Positions 30,371-40,401 of a stretch of 45,679 bases of DNA are shown one piece after another. The position numbers were made by a program, and so were the translations under genes. Under the pieces are notes generated by a model. That model did not search any database, was not told the origin of the DNA, and saw nothing but the letters and a program-made list of their open reading frames with translations. The DNA comes from Candidatus Omnitrophota bacterium. Its GTDB lineage: Bacteria; Omnitrophota; Gorgyraeia; Tantalellales; Tantalellaceae. The DNA lies in contig JADHWG010000008.1 in NCBI GenBank assembly GCA_016783605.1, positions 1 to 45,679 of the forward strand, given 5' to 3'. Every line of letters begins with the position of its first letter. Position 1 is the stretch's first letter.

Positions 30371-32602
30371 CTATCTTTTTCTTACCACTTTTCTTCCGGG
30401 CCAATCGATCAAAAGCGGACTAGCAATAAATATGGATGAATACGTACCGGCTATGATACCGACAAGAAGCACAAACGAAAAATCGTTGATCACTTTCCCG
30501 CCGAAAATAAAGAGTGCCAAAACAACAAGCAGCGTCGTCATAGATGTCAGCACGGTACGTGAAAGAGTCTGATTTATACTAGTATTTATTATTTCTTTCT
30601 GGTCGGCTTTACGCATCAATTTACGGTCTTCTCTTATCCTATCGAACAAAACTATCGTATCGTTGATGGAATAACCGACTATCGTTAAAAGCGCGGCTAT
30701 TACCGGCAAAGAAATTTCGCGCCCCGTAAGCGCAAGCATTCCAAGCGTGATCAAAACGTCATGGACTAGCGCGATTATCGCGGTTACCGCGAATCTAAAC
30801 TCGAACCGGAACGATATATAGATACATATCCCTATCATCGCGAAAATAAGCGCTTTTATTGCCGCGCGTCTGAGATCCTCGCCGACAGCCGGCCCCACTT
30901 CTTCAACCCGCATAACTTCAAAAGAATCCGTTCCGAATTCTTTTCCGATCTCATCCGTAACGATTTCCGTTTTCCCTCCCAAAGACCGAATGATCACTTC
31001 TTTGCCTTCTCCGAATCGCTGGATCGAAGACTCTCCAAGCCCGACATCCGAAAGAACTTTTCGAATCGCTTTAACCGATACAGACTCGGTAAACTTGAAC
31101 TGTTGCAATGTCCCTCCGGTGAAATCAATACCGTAATTTTTTTCTCCACGCGAGAGAAAAAGAAACATACCGCCGATAATAACCAAAGTTGACAGGATAT
31201 ACGCGATCTTCCGCACCTTTACGAACGGTATCTTCGGCTCAGCAAAAAACCTCAACATTGGCAAACGCGTCATGGTCGGATTGGCTATCGTGATCAGGTC
31301 AAGAATGAGCCTCGTCACAACAAGCGCCGTGAACATACTGGCAAGAATACCGATACTGAGCGTCGTCGCGAATCCCCTAACCGGTCCCGTCCCGAACTGG
31401 AACAATATGAGCGCCGTAATAAGTGTCGTTAAATTCGCGTCAAGGATCGTCCAAAACGCTTTATCATACCCCGCGTGGATCGCGGCTCTAAGCGATTTGC
31501 CAAGCCTCGACTCCTCCCTTATTCTTTCGAAGATCAGCACGTTCGCGTCTACCGCCATACCAATGGTAAGAACAAGTCCCGCTATCCCCGGAAGAGTAAG
31601 TGTCGCGCCAAAATATGATAACGCTCCGGTGATGATCAAAATATTTAGCACTAGCGCGAAATCCGCGACAACACCGGCTAAAAGATAATATACCGCCATA
31701 AAAATAAGAACGCATATGCCTCCTGCGATTATCGCTCTTATGCCCTTTTGAACGGAATCTTTTCCAAGTGCCGGCCCCACACTTCTCTCTTCAATAATTT
31801 CAACAGGAGCCGGCAAAGCACCGGCTCTAAGGATCAAAGCAATATCCTGAGCTTCCTGAACGGAAAAATTACCCGTAATTTGCGCTCTCCCGGAAGGTAT
31901 TCTCTCTCTTATTACAGGCGCGGTATAAACCTCACCGTCAAGAACGATCGCCAAACGCCTGCCGACATTTCCGCCGGTAATGTCGGTAAACTTGTCCGCG
32001 CCGTCGCTATTGAATTCAAGCGAAACGTAAGGAAGTCCAAATCCCTGCTGACTGAATTCGGCGCGCGCGTCAGTTAACATGTCTCCGGTCAGAACCGATT
32101 TGGTTTCAACGAACAATTTTTCAGTTTTTCCCTCACGTGTTTTCATCTCTTTAATTTCGTATCCGGAAACTTCTTCTCCAGAAGTTATTTTTTTGACGAG
32201 TTCCGGATCATCACTTACAAGCTTAAACTCCAAATGCGCGGTTTTGCCTATAATTTCTTTCGCCCGCTGGCGATCGCTGATCCCCGGAAGCTGAACAAGC
32301 AAACGATTATCCCCTTGAAGTTGAATAACCGGCTCTAAAACACCAAACTGGTCAATTCTGTTCCTGATAACTTCAAGCGCTCTTTTGGGTGCGTCTTTCG
32401 CCTCGTCCTGAGTTAAATCTGAGGTGTCAACTTCAAGGATCAAATGCATCCCTCCCTCGAGATCAAGCCCAAGATTGATCTTGCCCTCTTCGGTTACATT
32501 CCCGTCTTTGTCGTGAATATCCAAAGGCGGATACGAAAACCATATCGCCAAAGCCGCGATTATCACAATTAAGACACTTTTCAATTTAAGCTTTTTCCAC
32601 AT
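30371..32602 (-). CDS. secDF: Fused protein translocase SecDF
   Basis: Uses the proton gradient to pull secreted proteins through SecYEG. At 743 aa it is the fused form: SecD (residues 1 to about 430) with an N-terminal helix, the large periplasmic domain (P1; NLGLDLEGGMHLILEVD, IRNRIDQFGVLEP) and six helices including IAGLVLTIGMAVDANVLIFERI; then SecF (about 440-743) with YGIDFTGGTLQQF, ALVHDVLITLG and VVGYSINDTIVLFDRIRE-like motifs. The catalytic Asp in GMAVDANV is present. It follows yajC, its usual partner in the SecDF-YajC complex, with a spacer palindrome between them. Confidence 0.97.
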   Translation of the reverse strand: MWKKLKLKSVLIVIIAALAIWFSYPPLDIHDKDGNVTEEGKINLGLDLEGGMHLILEVDTSDLTQDEAKDAPKRALEVIRNRIDQFGVLEPVIQLQGDNRLLVQLPGISDRQRAKEIIGKTAHLEFKLVSDDPELVKKITSGEEVSGYEIKEMKTREGKTEKLFVETKSVLTGDMLTDARAEFSQQGFGLPYVSLEFNSDGADKFTDITGGNVGRRLAIVLDGEVYTAPVIRERIPSGRAQITGNFSVQEAQDIALILRAGALPAPVEIIEERSVGPALGKDSVQKGIRAIIAGGICVLIFMAVYYLLAGVVADFALVLNILIITGALSYFGATLTLPGIAGLVLTIGMAVDANVLIFERIREESRLGKSLRAAIHAGYDKAFWTILDANLTTLITALILFQFGTGPVRGFATTLSIGILASMFTALVVTRLILDLITIANPTMTRLPMLRFFAEPKIPFVKVRKIAYILSTLVIIGGMFLFLSRGEKNYGIDFTGGTLQQFKFTESVSVKAIRKVLSDVGLGESSIQRFGEGKEVIIRSLGGKTEIVTDEIGKEFGTDSFEVMRVEEVGPAVGEDLRRAAIKALIFAMIGICIYISFRFEFRFAVTAIIALVHDVLITLGMLALTGREISLPVIAALLTIVGYSINDTIVLFDRIREDRKLMRKADQKEIINTSINQTLSRTVLTSMTTLLVVLALFIFGGKVINDFSFVLLVGIIAGTYSSIFIASPLLIDWPGRKVVRKR

Positions 32603-32619
32603 ATGTTTTACATCCTTTC

Positions 32620-32727
32620 TACAGGTTTCAGGTTTCAGGTTTCACATTACACGTTACATAATTTCCGCCGAAGGCGGACCCGCCTCCGGCGGGAAAACCT
32701 GAAACCTGTAACCTGCAACGTGTGACC
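32620..32727. repeat. Spacer palindrome with GGCGG core (type D), yajC-secDF spacer
   Basis: Left array ACAGGTTTCAGGTTTCAGG, core CCGCCGAAGGCGG / CCGCCTCCGGCGG, right inverse array CCTGAAACCTGTAACCTGC. It fills the spacer from the yajC stop to the secDF ribosome-binding region. Confidence 0.85.
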
Positions 32728-32729
32728 CT

Positions 32730-33062
32730 CTATTTTTTTTCTTCGATTTTGGGGTTTTTCAGTTTCGATACGGACCCTTTTTGAATTTTTATTCTCGTAT
32801 TATCATCAACACGCAAAGTAACAACATCGTTCTGAATATTCACAATAGTTCCGTATATTCCGCCGGAAGTGATAACTTCGTCGTTTTTTGTCAGATTCGA
32901 GATCATTTTCGCGTGTTCCTGCTGATTCTTTTTCTGTGGTCTGATAAGCAAAAAATAAAAAATAATGAAGATTATCGCGATCGGCATAAGCCCGATAAGA
33001 GAACTCCCCGTACCACCTGCCGGCGCGGATCCTGTTCCGGCCGCAAAAGCTAAAGTTAACAT
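32730..33062 (-). CDS. yajC: Preprotein translocase accessory subunit YajC
   Basis: Small single-pass inner-membrane protein associated with SecDF. The helix LIGLMPIAIIFIIFYFLLIRP is followed by the family signature QKKNQQEHAKMISNL and the SH3-like domain VITSGGIYGTIVNIQNDVVTLRVDDN. An N-terminal segment rich in Gly, Ala and Ser (residues 5-24) precedes the helix. 110 aa is typical. Order tgt-yajC-secDF is conserved in many bacteria. Confidence 0.96.
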   Translation of the reverse strand: MLTLAFAAGTGSAPAGGTGSSLIGLMPIAIIFIIFYFLLIRPQKKNQQEHAKMISNLTKNDEVITSGGIYGTIVNIQNDVVTLRVDDNTRIKIQKGSVSKLKNPKIEEKK

Positions 33063-33075
33063 ATTTCCTCCCTTA

Positions 33076-34412
<1,337 letters not shown>

Positions 34413-34483
34413 AAAAAAAATCCACCTCGTAGGTGGTTTTTTTTGGTATACCGCGGCGAATATGCCAAATACTATTCCAACTT

Positions 34484-34521
34484 CCTTCCCCCTTTGAAAA
34501 AGGGGGTCGGGGGGATTTCGA
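34484..34521. repeat. GC-rich hairpin repeat CCCCCTTTGAAAAAGGGGG
   Basis: CCCCCTTTGAAAAAGGGGG followed by GTCGGGGGGATTTCG. The inverse occurs at about 15608-15645. It is a dispersed intergenic repeat type found in many bacteria. It abuts the response regulator stop. Confidence 0.65.
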
Positions 34522-34533
34522 CTCCATCCTTAC

Positions 34534-34899
34534 TCAATTCAATATCGTCTTCACCCGGCGCACTAATTCTCTCGGATGAAACGGCTTCGTCATGTAATGC
34601 GTCACCCCGCAAGCCCGTGCGGTCATCTTTTCTACATCATCATCAAGACAGGTTAAAAAGATCTTAGGCACTTTTTGATAAAGCCCTCTGTCCTTAAAAT
34701 CTTCAATTAAGTTAAACCCGGTTCTTTTAGGCATGAAAATATCGATTATCAATAGATCGGGATTATACTGATCTATATATTTCTCAGCTTCACTCGGATT
34801 GGAAAGTGTCTTAAAATCAAACCCTTCCGGTTCAAATATGTCTTTAAGCGTGCTTAAAAAAGTCTTGTCATCATCGATCGCAAGTATAATTTTTTTCAT
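34534..34899 (-). CDS. Single-domain response regulator
   Basis: Stand-alone receiver domain of 121 aa. Acidic pocket D9-D11 (AIDDDKTF), phosphoacceptor D53 (LLIIDIFMPKRTGF), T83 (IFLTCLD) and K105 (YMTKPFHPREL) are all present. The start is ATG 34899 after GGGAGG; a frame extended to 35022 lacks the family N-terminus. It sits inside a queuosine/secretion cluster with no kinase nearby, so its role is unknown. It is flanked by an inverted-repeat element upstream and a long palindrome downstream, and may be a late arrival in the cluster. Confidence 0.92.
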   Translation of the reverse strand: MKKIILAIDDDKTFLSTLKDIFEPEGFDFKTLSNPSEAEKYIDQYNPDLLIIDIFMPKRTGFNLIEDFKDRGLYQKVPKIFLTCLDDDVEKMTARACGVTHYMTKPFHPRELVRRVKTILN

Positions 34900-35014
34900 C
34901 ACCAACCTCCCACCACAACATATCGCAAAACCTAACTCTTTTAACCACATACATTTTACCACTTCAGTCAACCCATTGTAAAGATTTTTACCACGCCACA
35001 CTCGTAGGACGCAT

Positions 35015-35235
35015 ATTGTCACAATTCAGGCAACAAATCGATAGTGACCGGGACCACCCGACCATTTTGTCCCCTCGTCAATTAATCGGACAAGGCAGGC
35101 CTTGTCCCTACGAATAATATAAAACATGTCCAACAAATCGTAGGGGCCGGGCCTGCCCGGCCCTTTTATCCCCATCATCATTGATAACCTTTATATGTCG
35201 GTGCCATTATGGACGGTTACCTAAATTGTAACAAT
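35015..35235. repeat. MITE-like element, copy 3 (complete)
   Basis: 221 bp between ATTGTCACAATTCAGGCAAC (35015-35034) and GTTACCTAAATTGTAACAAT (35216-35235). The interior is nearly identical to copy 2. The left end is preceded by CGTAGGACGCAT, matching the extended terminal repeat seen on the right of other copies. It lies between queA and the response regulator gene. A GGGGCGGGTTTAGAACCAGC palindrome follows at about 35240-35268; no gene is present in this 406-base gap. Confidence 0.9.
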
Positions 35236-35305
35236 GTACAAGGGGCGGGTTTAGAACCAGCCCCTACGATTTAAACTCTCCGCGTTCAATTACCGATCTG
35301 CGGAA

Positions 35306-36316
35306 TCAAACTATCATCATCGCGTCGCCGTAGGAAAAAAATCTGAATTTACGTTTGATCGCTTCCCGGTAAGCTTGAAATACGAATCCTTTACCGGCAA
35401 AAGCGCTGATTAACATTAGGAGAGTGGATTTCGGCAGATGAAAATTGGTTACCATAGCGTCTACTATCTTAAAATCGTATCCCGGGTAGATATAAAGATC
35501 GGTCATACCTTTTGATGCGACTATTTTTCCTTTTTTGCGCGCGGCGGACTCCATAACACGTACGGAAGTGGTTCCAACCGCGAATACTCGCCCGCGGGCG
35601 GCTTTCGTCGCGTTAATGACGCTCGCGGCCTCTTCACTTATTTCATACCATTCCGAATGCATTTTATGGTTCTCAATATCTGTCTCAACAACCGGTGAAA
35701 AAGTCCCATACCCGGTATGAAGCGTTACATAAACTATTGAAACCCCTTTTTGTGAAAGCCGTTTTATAAGCTCTTTTGTAAAATGAAGTCCGGCTGTCGG
35801 CGCGGCGGTCGCCCCGTCATTCTTCGCGTATACCGTTTGATAATTCTGCTCATCTTTTTTAGTGTCATCTCTGGAAATATACGGCGGCAGAGGAACATGT
35901 CCTTTTTTTAAAACGTCTTCAATAGCCATATTAAAACGAACAAAGCGTCCAAGCGGGGCTTTTTCAAGTACGAGAACTTTAATTCCATCGCCCAATTCAA
36001 TTTTTTCACCATCTTTAACACGTTTTGAAGGCCGGATTAACGCGTACAGCTTTTCCGAGGCCGGATTAAGCACGAATATCTCAACTTTTCCTCCTGTTTT
36101 CCTTTTTCCCAAAAATCGAACGGGAAGGACTCTGGTATCATTGAGAACCAGGCAATCTCCGGGGGAAAGATATTCTTCGATATCACAAAAAGTCTCTGTT
36201 TGAACGGTCTTTTTCTTTCGATCCAAAACCATCAAACGGGACGAATCCCTCTTTTGCAACGGTTCCTGCGCGATCAAACTTTTAGGCAATTTATAATCAA
36301 ATTCTTTTAGTTTCAT
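35306..36316 (-). CDS. queA: tRNA ribosyltransferase-isomerase QueA
   Basis: Transfers and rearranges the ribosyl part of SAM onto preQ1-tRNA, giving epoxyqueuosine. Signatures: FDYKLPKSLIAQEPLQKRDSSRLMVL abbreviated at the start, LNDTRVLPVRF, AAPTAGLHFTKEL, YVTLHTGYGTFSPV and FHLPKSTLLMLISAFAG near the end. 336 aa is standard. It is 5 bases downstream of the SpoIID-like gene and on the same strand as tgt, which uses the same pathway. It is separated from tgt by the inverted-repeat element and a response regulator. Confidence 0.97.
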   Translation of the reverse strand: MKLKEFDYKLPKSLIAQEPLQKRDSSRLMVLDRKKKTVQTETFCDIEEYLSPGDCLVLNDTRVLPVRFLGKRKTGGKVEIFVLNPASEKLYALIRPSKRVKDGEKIELGDGIKVLVLEKAPLGRFVRFNMAIEDVLKKGHVPLPPYISRDDTKKDEQNYQTVYAKNDGATAAPTAGLHFTKELIKRLSQKGVSIVYVTLHTGYGTFSPVVETDIENHKMHSEWYEISEEAASVINATKAARGRVFAVGTTSVRVMESAARKKGKIVASKGMTDLYIYPGYDFKIVDAMVTNFHLPKSTLLMLISAFAGKGFVFQAYREAIKRKFRFFSYGDAMMIV

Positions 36317-36321
36317 GGATT

Positions 36322-37494
36322 TTAAATTTCTTTCAACTTTACTATTTTCGTGCCCGGATAATACGTCTTTAAGATCTTCTCACATTTATATCGGCGAAGA
36401 GACATACTAAATGCTCCCCACTGGCACATTCCAACTCCATGCCCCCATCCATATCCACTAAAAAGATAAAAAAATGGATACTTTTTAATACGGAAATTAG
36501 CACTTTTTAACGATTTTCGTCCACCGGCGGATCTGAAATCTTCGGTTTCTATCTCAAACCATCTATTATCAGATTTCACTATCACATGTTCTAAACGGCC
36601 GGAATTATCTCTCGTTCCTTCTTTTATTGCTTCAACCGTCAGTATCGGATATCCTTTTTCTTTTAATTTTTTTCCCAGTTTCTCCGCAGGAACCTTTACC
36701 TGCCAGCGATAATAGGGCGTCCATCTACACCAATTGCACATGGTCCCCCGAAGCGGTTCAAGTTCACCTCCCCAAACATTCGCAATATCCTGCGTATGCC
36801 CGCCGCAGGACGCGTGATAATACGCCGGAAATACTTCTCCTTTATATTCGAGGACTTCCCCCTCCGTCGCCTTAACCGCTCTTGACGTACGCCACTTTTC
36901 ATCACTTTTGCCGCCATACATTTGAGAAAATGTATCATTCGTTAGATCATATTCTTCATTCTTGCGCCGCATACTTTCATAAACCGCGTAACTGCGGGAC
37001 GCGATAGCTTGAGTTTTCATCATTTCAAACGGCCATAAAAAGTTCACTTCTCTCGGCAAAACACCCAAAAGATAATCTTCAATTTTGACCCTATTGATCA
37101 CACTGAAAACGCCGCCGGTCTTAATTACGTCTATGCATCCCCGATACAGCACGCCATCAACTTCTATCGCGCCGTTCGCTCGCGGAGAAACACGGAGCGC
37201 GCGGGAATTAAATTTATTCTTTCCGATCAATATTCTTCGATGAACCGAACGTATTTCTACAGACTCAGAAATTTTCATATTCTTCCTAAGAACGCGCCCG
37301 GAAGAAATGTCAGAAATATCACATCTTTTTTTCGCTTTTATTACGGGAGCTTTCGATGCTTTTACTATCCTGACGCGAACAATACATGGACTGTCGCCGC
37401 GAGGGATCAACTTGAACGGGATATAAAAAAACCTAAAAATCCCGATAGCCGCTATGCAAATAAGCCCAATCTGGACTAATCTTTTATTCGGCAT
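36322..37494 (-). CDS. SpoIID/LytB-domain protein
   Basis: SpoIID-family proteins act on peptidoglycan; SpoIID itself is a lytic transglycosylase and LytB an amidase enhancer. An N-terminal helix (LVQIGLICIAAIGIFRFFYIP) suggests membrane anchoring with the domain outside. The SpoIID domain spans about 125-380: IEDYLLGVLPREV, KTQAIASRSYAV, VFPAYYHASCGGHTQDIANVWG and GYGWGHGVGMCQWGA, all diagnostic. A Glu in PREV corresponds to the catalytic position of SpoIID. 390 aa is ordinary. In non-sporulating bacteria such proteins serve wall turnover. Tightly packed between DUF2905 (18 bases) and queA (5 bases). Confidence 0.94.
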   Translation of the reverse strand: MPNKRLVQIGLICIAAIGIFRFFYIPFKLIPRGDSPCIVRVRIVKASKAPVIKAKKRCDISDISSGRVLRKNMKISESVEIRSVHRRILIGKNKFNSRALRVSPRANGAIEVDGVLYRGCIDVIKTGGVFSVINRVKIEDYLLGVLPREVNFLWPFEMMKTQAIASRSYAVYESMRRKNEEYDLTNDTFSQMYGGKSDEKWRTSRAVKATEGEVLEYKGEVFPAYYHASCGGHTQDIANVWGGELEPLRGTMCNWCRWTPYYRWQVKVPAEKLGKKLKEKGYPILTVEAIKEGTRDNSGRLEHVIVKSDNRWFEIETEDFRSAGGRKSLKSANFRIKKYPFFYLFSGYGWGHGVGMCQWGAFSMSLRRYKCEKILKTYYPGTKIVKLKEI

Positions 37495-37512
37495 AATAAG
37501 ACACTCATGTTT

Positions 37513-37728
37513 TTATTTTTTTGAAATAAAATACAACACCAAGGATAATATCACACTTACGAGAATACATGTGGAAATCGGAAAATAAAAAGAAAAACCG
37601 CCTCGTTTTATAAACACGTCTCCGGGAAGTTTCCAAACGCAAGAGAACTTTCCGGCGAAAAAAATAATTCCGCCGATCATGACAAGCACAATTCCAAGGA
37701 TAACCAAATATTTCCCTATTGCCTGCAT
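37513..37728 (-). CDS. DUF2905 small membrane protein
   Basis: 71 aa with two membrane helices (YLVILGIVLVMIGGIIFFAG and ISTCILVSVILSLVLYFI) around a loop KLPGDVFIKRGGFSFYFP. The LPGD...FYFP pattern is the hallmark of the DUF2905 family. Function is unknown, but it is very often encoded beside ruvB or queA, as here between ruvB and the SpoIID-like gene. Confidence 0.9.
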   Translation of the reverse strand: MQAIGKYLVILGIVLVMIGGIIFFAGKFSCVWKLPGDVFIKRGGFSFYFPISTCILVSVILSLVLYFISKK

Positions 37729-37764
37729 ATCAAAATGTTTTCCCCTTCACCGCACACCCACAAC

Positions 37765-37925
37765 AACTTCGTAGGAGCACGGCACGCCGTGCCCTTACGA
37801 TTCTCCGTTTACATCTTTCCCACGATTCGTCCGTCATCATTCGTAGGGGCACGGCATGCCGTGCCCTTTATGTCACACAAATCACCGATCCCATGAGGGC
37901 GCGGCATGCCGCGCCCCTACGAGGT
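37765..37925. repeat. Three tandem REP palindromes in the ruvB-DUF2905 spacer
   Basis: GTAGGAGCACGGCACGCCGT (about 37771), GTAGGGGCACGGCATGCCGT (about 37842) and GGCGCGGCATGCCGCGCCCC (about 37898, then CTACG). The stems differ by single or paired compensating changes (CACGGC/GCCGTG versus CGCGGC/GCCGCG). The third unit overlaps the ruvB stop codon region. Confidence 0.8.
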
Positions 37926-38984
37926 TTCTTTGGAAGTTTTGAACAATTCTCCGAACAACGCGTCCTTTTTTCCTAAATATTCGCAAGCCGTATCCGTCAG
38001 CTCCCGACCACGCGAAGTTCTCCTCAAAAATCCCATTTTCAAAAGATATGGTTCGATAACGTCTTGAATCGTATCCACTTCTTCATTAAGTGATGCCGCG
38101 ATCGCTTCAATACCCACCGGCCCTCTCTTATACGTCGAAAAAATAACTTCTAAAACTCTACGTGAAATCCTGTCAAGCCCCGCGGAATCTATCCCATGAG
38201 TAGATAGCGCCTCAATCGCCGCTTTTCGGGTGATCTTTCCGTCAGACTTAACTTCCACCCAATCCCTGACCCTCCGCAAAAGCCTGTTGGCAATACGCGG
38301 AGTACCTCTGGAACACGCGGCAAGCTCCCTCGCGCCGTCATCATCAATAGAAATGTCCAATATTTTAGCCGACCGTTTTATTATACGCGAGAGATCTTCT
38401 ATCGAATAAAATTCAAGATGAAAGAACATCCCGAACCGATCCCTAAGCGGCGCGCTTAAAAGCCCCGCCCGTGTCGTCGCGCCTATAAGAGTAAATCGTT
38501 TCAAATTAAATTTTACGGTTTTGGCGTACGGTCCCTTATCCACTAAAAAATCTATCTGAAAATTTTCCATCGCCGGATAAATAAACTCTTCCACGACTTT
38601 TGAAAGTCGATGAATTTCGTCTATAAAAAGAATGTCCCCATCGGAAAGATTCGTTAGTATCCCGATAAGATCCCCGGCTCTATCGATAGCCGGACCGCTT
38701 GTCGCGGTAACTTTCCGGCCCATTTCTCCGGCGATAATATACGCCAAAGACGTTTTTCCGAGCCCGGGAGGACCCGAAAAAAGCAAATGTTCCAACGGCT
38801 CATCCCTTTTTATGGATGCCTCCAACGCGATATCCATCGGTTCAACTACCGTTCCTTGCCCGATAAAGTCTTTAAGAAGCTTTGGACGAAGAGATAAGTT
38901 TAATATTGCCTCATCATCCGTTTCGTCGACCCGAACAATTTTTTCAGCTTCGTCAATAAATTTTTCCCGTCCGCCCGTTTCCAT
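37917..38984 (-). CDS. ruvB: Holliday junction helicase RuvB
   Basis: AAA+ hexameric motor that drives branch migration with RuvA. Walker A GPPGLGKTSLAY, Walker B ILFIDEIHRLS, sensor 1 LIGATTRAGLL with the arginine-finger region SAPLRDRFG, and the C-terminal winged helix (RGPVGIEAIAASLNEEVDTI ... GFLRRTSRGRELT) are all present. I prefer ATG 38984 (355 aa, METGGREKF...). A GTG at 39011 adds nine residues and lacks a ribosome-binding site. Downstream of ruvA with a 124-base repeat-containing gap. Confidence 0.96.
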   Translation of the reverse strand: METGGREKFIDEAEKIVRVDETDDEAILNLSLRPKLLKDFIGQGTVVEPMDIALEASIKRDEPLEHLLFSGPPGLGKTSLAYIIAGEMGRKVTATSGPAIDRAGDLIGILTNLSDGDILFIDEIHRLSKVVEEFIYPAMENFQIDFLVDKGPYAKTVKFNLKRFTLIGATTRAGLLSAPLRDRFGMFFHLEFYSIEDLSRIIKRSAKILDISIDDDGARELAACSRGTPRIANRLLRRVRDWVEVKSDGKITRKAAIEALSTHGIDSAGLDRISRRVLEVIFSTYKRGPVGIEAIAASLNEEVDTIQDVIEPYLLKMGFLRRTSRGRELTDTACEYLGKKDALFGELFKTSKETS

Positions 38985-39026
38985 CGTTACCGTCCCCCAT
39001 TCACCGTTCACCGTGTCTTTTGTTAA

Positions 39027-39056
39027 GGGCGAAAAAATTTTCGCCCCTACGGATAT
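39027..39056. repeat. REP unit with AT-rich stem
   Basis: AAGGGCGAAAAAATTTTCGC followed by CCCTACG. It shares the GTAGGGGC head but has an A/T stem centre. It lies in the ruvA-ruvB spacer. Confidence 0.6.
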
Positions 39057-39135
39057 TTACGAAAATATCCATATATATATCATCATTTATCGTTCCTTCA
39101 TTATTTGTGTTTTGACATTTGAATTTTGTCATTTG

Positions 39136-39789
39136 TCATTTATCAGTCATTCTCCCTTTATATACCTCGTTCAAAAGTTCTTCGCTCGTTTTTATTTCCG
39201 GCTGGCGCTCGGAAGCTTTCCGGATCATATTTTCCGCTTCCTGTCTTTTATACTGAAGCTGAAGGAGAACTTCAATGGCTTCATATTTGATGTTACTATA
39301 TTTTTCGTCGGGCGCCTCTTTCCGCCCGTCTTGTATCAACCCGAATTTTCCGACTTTACCTTGCAATTTCGCGACTATCAAACGTGCTCTTTGTTGACCT
39401 ATCCCCGGCAATTTTTTGAGAAATGCCACGTCACCCGAATCTATCGCACCGGCGATCGCTGAAATCGGCTCAGCCAAAGCTCTGCATGCCGCTTTTGGTC
39501 CGACTCCGGAAACTGAAATGAATTTTTCAAAAAATTCTTTTTCGATTTCGTTTGAAAACCCTATTAAAACAGGGATAGCGCGGGACGGCTCCATTTGATA
39601 ATAATGATACGTCACCAGATCAATTTTGCGTTTCCGTTCGTTTTCAGCTTCCGGATTCACTTCACCGCCATTTTTTATCACTTTCATAATGGCAAGCGGG
39701 ACCAAAACTTCATAACATAGATCCCCGGCGGAAATAAAAAGAGCGCCATCGGTCTCTCCCAAAATCGCCCCTGAAATTCTTGAGATCAT
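39136..39789 (-). CDS. ruvA: Holliday junction DNA helicase subunit RuvA
   Basis: Tetrameric junction-binding protein that loads RuvB. The N-terminal OB-fold (MISRISGAILGETDGALFI), the helix-hairpin-helix pair (ISVSGVGPKAACRAL and LKKLPGIGQQRARLIVAKL) and the C-terminal RuvB-binding domain (EAIEVLLQLQYKRQEAENMI) are complete. 217 aa is slightly long because of a Lys/Glu-rich insert near residues 45-60. Start overlaps the ruvC stop by 4 bases. Confidence 0.96.
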   Translation of the reverse strand: MISRISGAILGETDGALFISAGDLCYEVLVPLAIMKVIKNGGEVNPEAENERKRKIDLVTYHYYQMEPSRAIPVLIGFSNEIEKEFFEKFISVSGVGPKAACRALAEPISAIAGAIDSGDVAFLKKLPGIGQQRARLIVAKLQGKVGKFGLIQDGRKEAPDEKYSNIKYEAIEVLLQLQYKRQEAENMIRKASERQPEIKTSEELLNEVYKGRMTDK

Positions 39790-40277
39790 GTTGCCCGCCC
39801 TTTCGTACTGATATACATATAACTCATCGCCATTGCGAGCGCGTCGCTTATATCTACGGGTTCCGGATCTTTTTTTAGTTTTAAAAGTTCCTTTACCATA
39901 CGCTGAATTTGTTTTTTGCCGGCTCTACCGTTACCGGTAACGGCTTTTTTAATGTGTGTCGCCGAATAATTTACAAGCTGCACGGAATTAATTCCACATA
40001 ATAAACATACAACTCCTCTGGCGTGCCCCATAAGAATGGACGTCGCGGGATGCTTATAGTGAGAATAAAGCTTTTCCAAAACAACAACTTGCGGTTTATA
40101 TGTACGGATAATGTCGTTAAGGTTATCGTAAATAATACGCAGGCGATTTGAAATACCCTGATCCGGGCGGGTTTTAACAACACCGGCTTCAATTAGCTTT
40201 ACGCGTTCGTCGGAGAAAACCTCTATCAGTCCGTACCCGGTCCTAACCAACCCCGGATCAATGCCTAAAATTTTCAT
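39786..40277 (-). CDS. ruvC: Holliday junction resolvase RuvC
   Basis: Endonuclease that resolves Holliday junctions. RNase H-like fold with the four acidic residues in view: Asp in ILGIDPGLVRTGYG, Glu in VVLEKLYSH, and the two Asp of VDISDALAMA. HARGV and the basic GNGRAGKKQIQRMV are also typical. 163 aa is standard. Gene order yebC-ruvC-ruvA-ruvB is the common one, and the ruvC-ruvA overlap implies coupling. Confidence 0.97.
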   Translation of the reverse strand: MKILGIDPGLVRTGYGLIEVFSDERVKLIEAGVVKTRPDQGISNRLRIIYDNLNDIIRTYKPQVVVLEKLYSHYKHPATSILMGHARGVVCLLCGINSVQLVNYSATHIKKAVTGNGRAGKKQIQRMVKELLKLKKDPEPVDISDALAMAMSYMYISTKGRAT

Positions 40278-40279
40278 GA

Positions 40280-40400
40280 TGTTCAGGGTTCAGATTGCAG
40301 GGCTCATGTTGCAGGTTACAGGTTTTCCACCGAAGGCGGACCCGCCTTCGGCGGGTAACGTGAACCCTGTAACTTGTAACTTGCAACCTGTAATCTGAAC
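40280..40400. repeat. Spacer palindrome with GGCGG core (type E), yebC-ruvC spacer
   Basis: Left array TTCAGGGTTCAGATTGCAGG, core CCACCGAAGGCGG / CCGCCTTCGGCGG, right array inverse (GTAACTTGTAACTTGCAACC). It occupies nearly the whole 124-base spacer from the yebC stop to the ruvC start. Confidence 0.85.
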
Positions 40401-40401
40401 C

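Noticed and set aside
38632-39462. 276-codon plus-strand open frame across ruvB and ruvA
   Set aside because: It lies antisense to two well-identified genes and spans their spacer. Its translation has no recognisable domain and no ribosome-binding site was seen.
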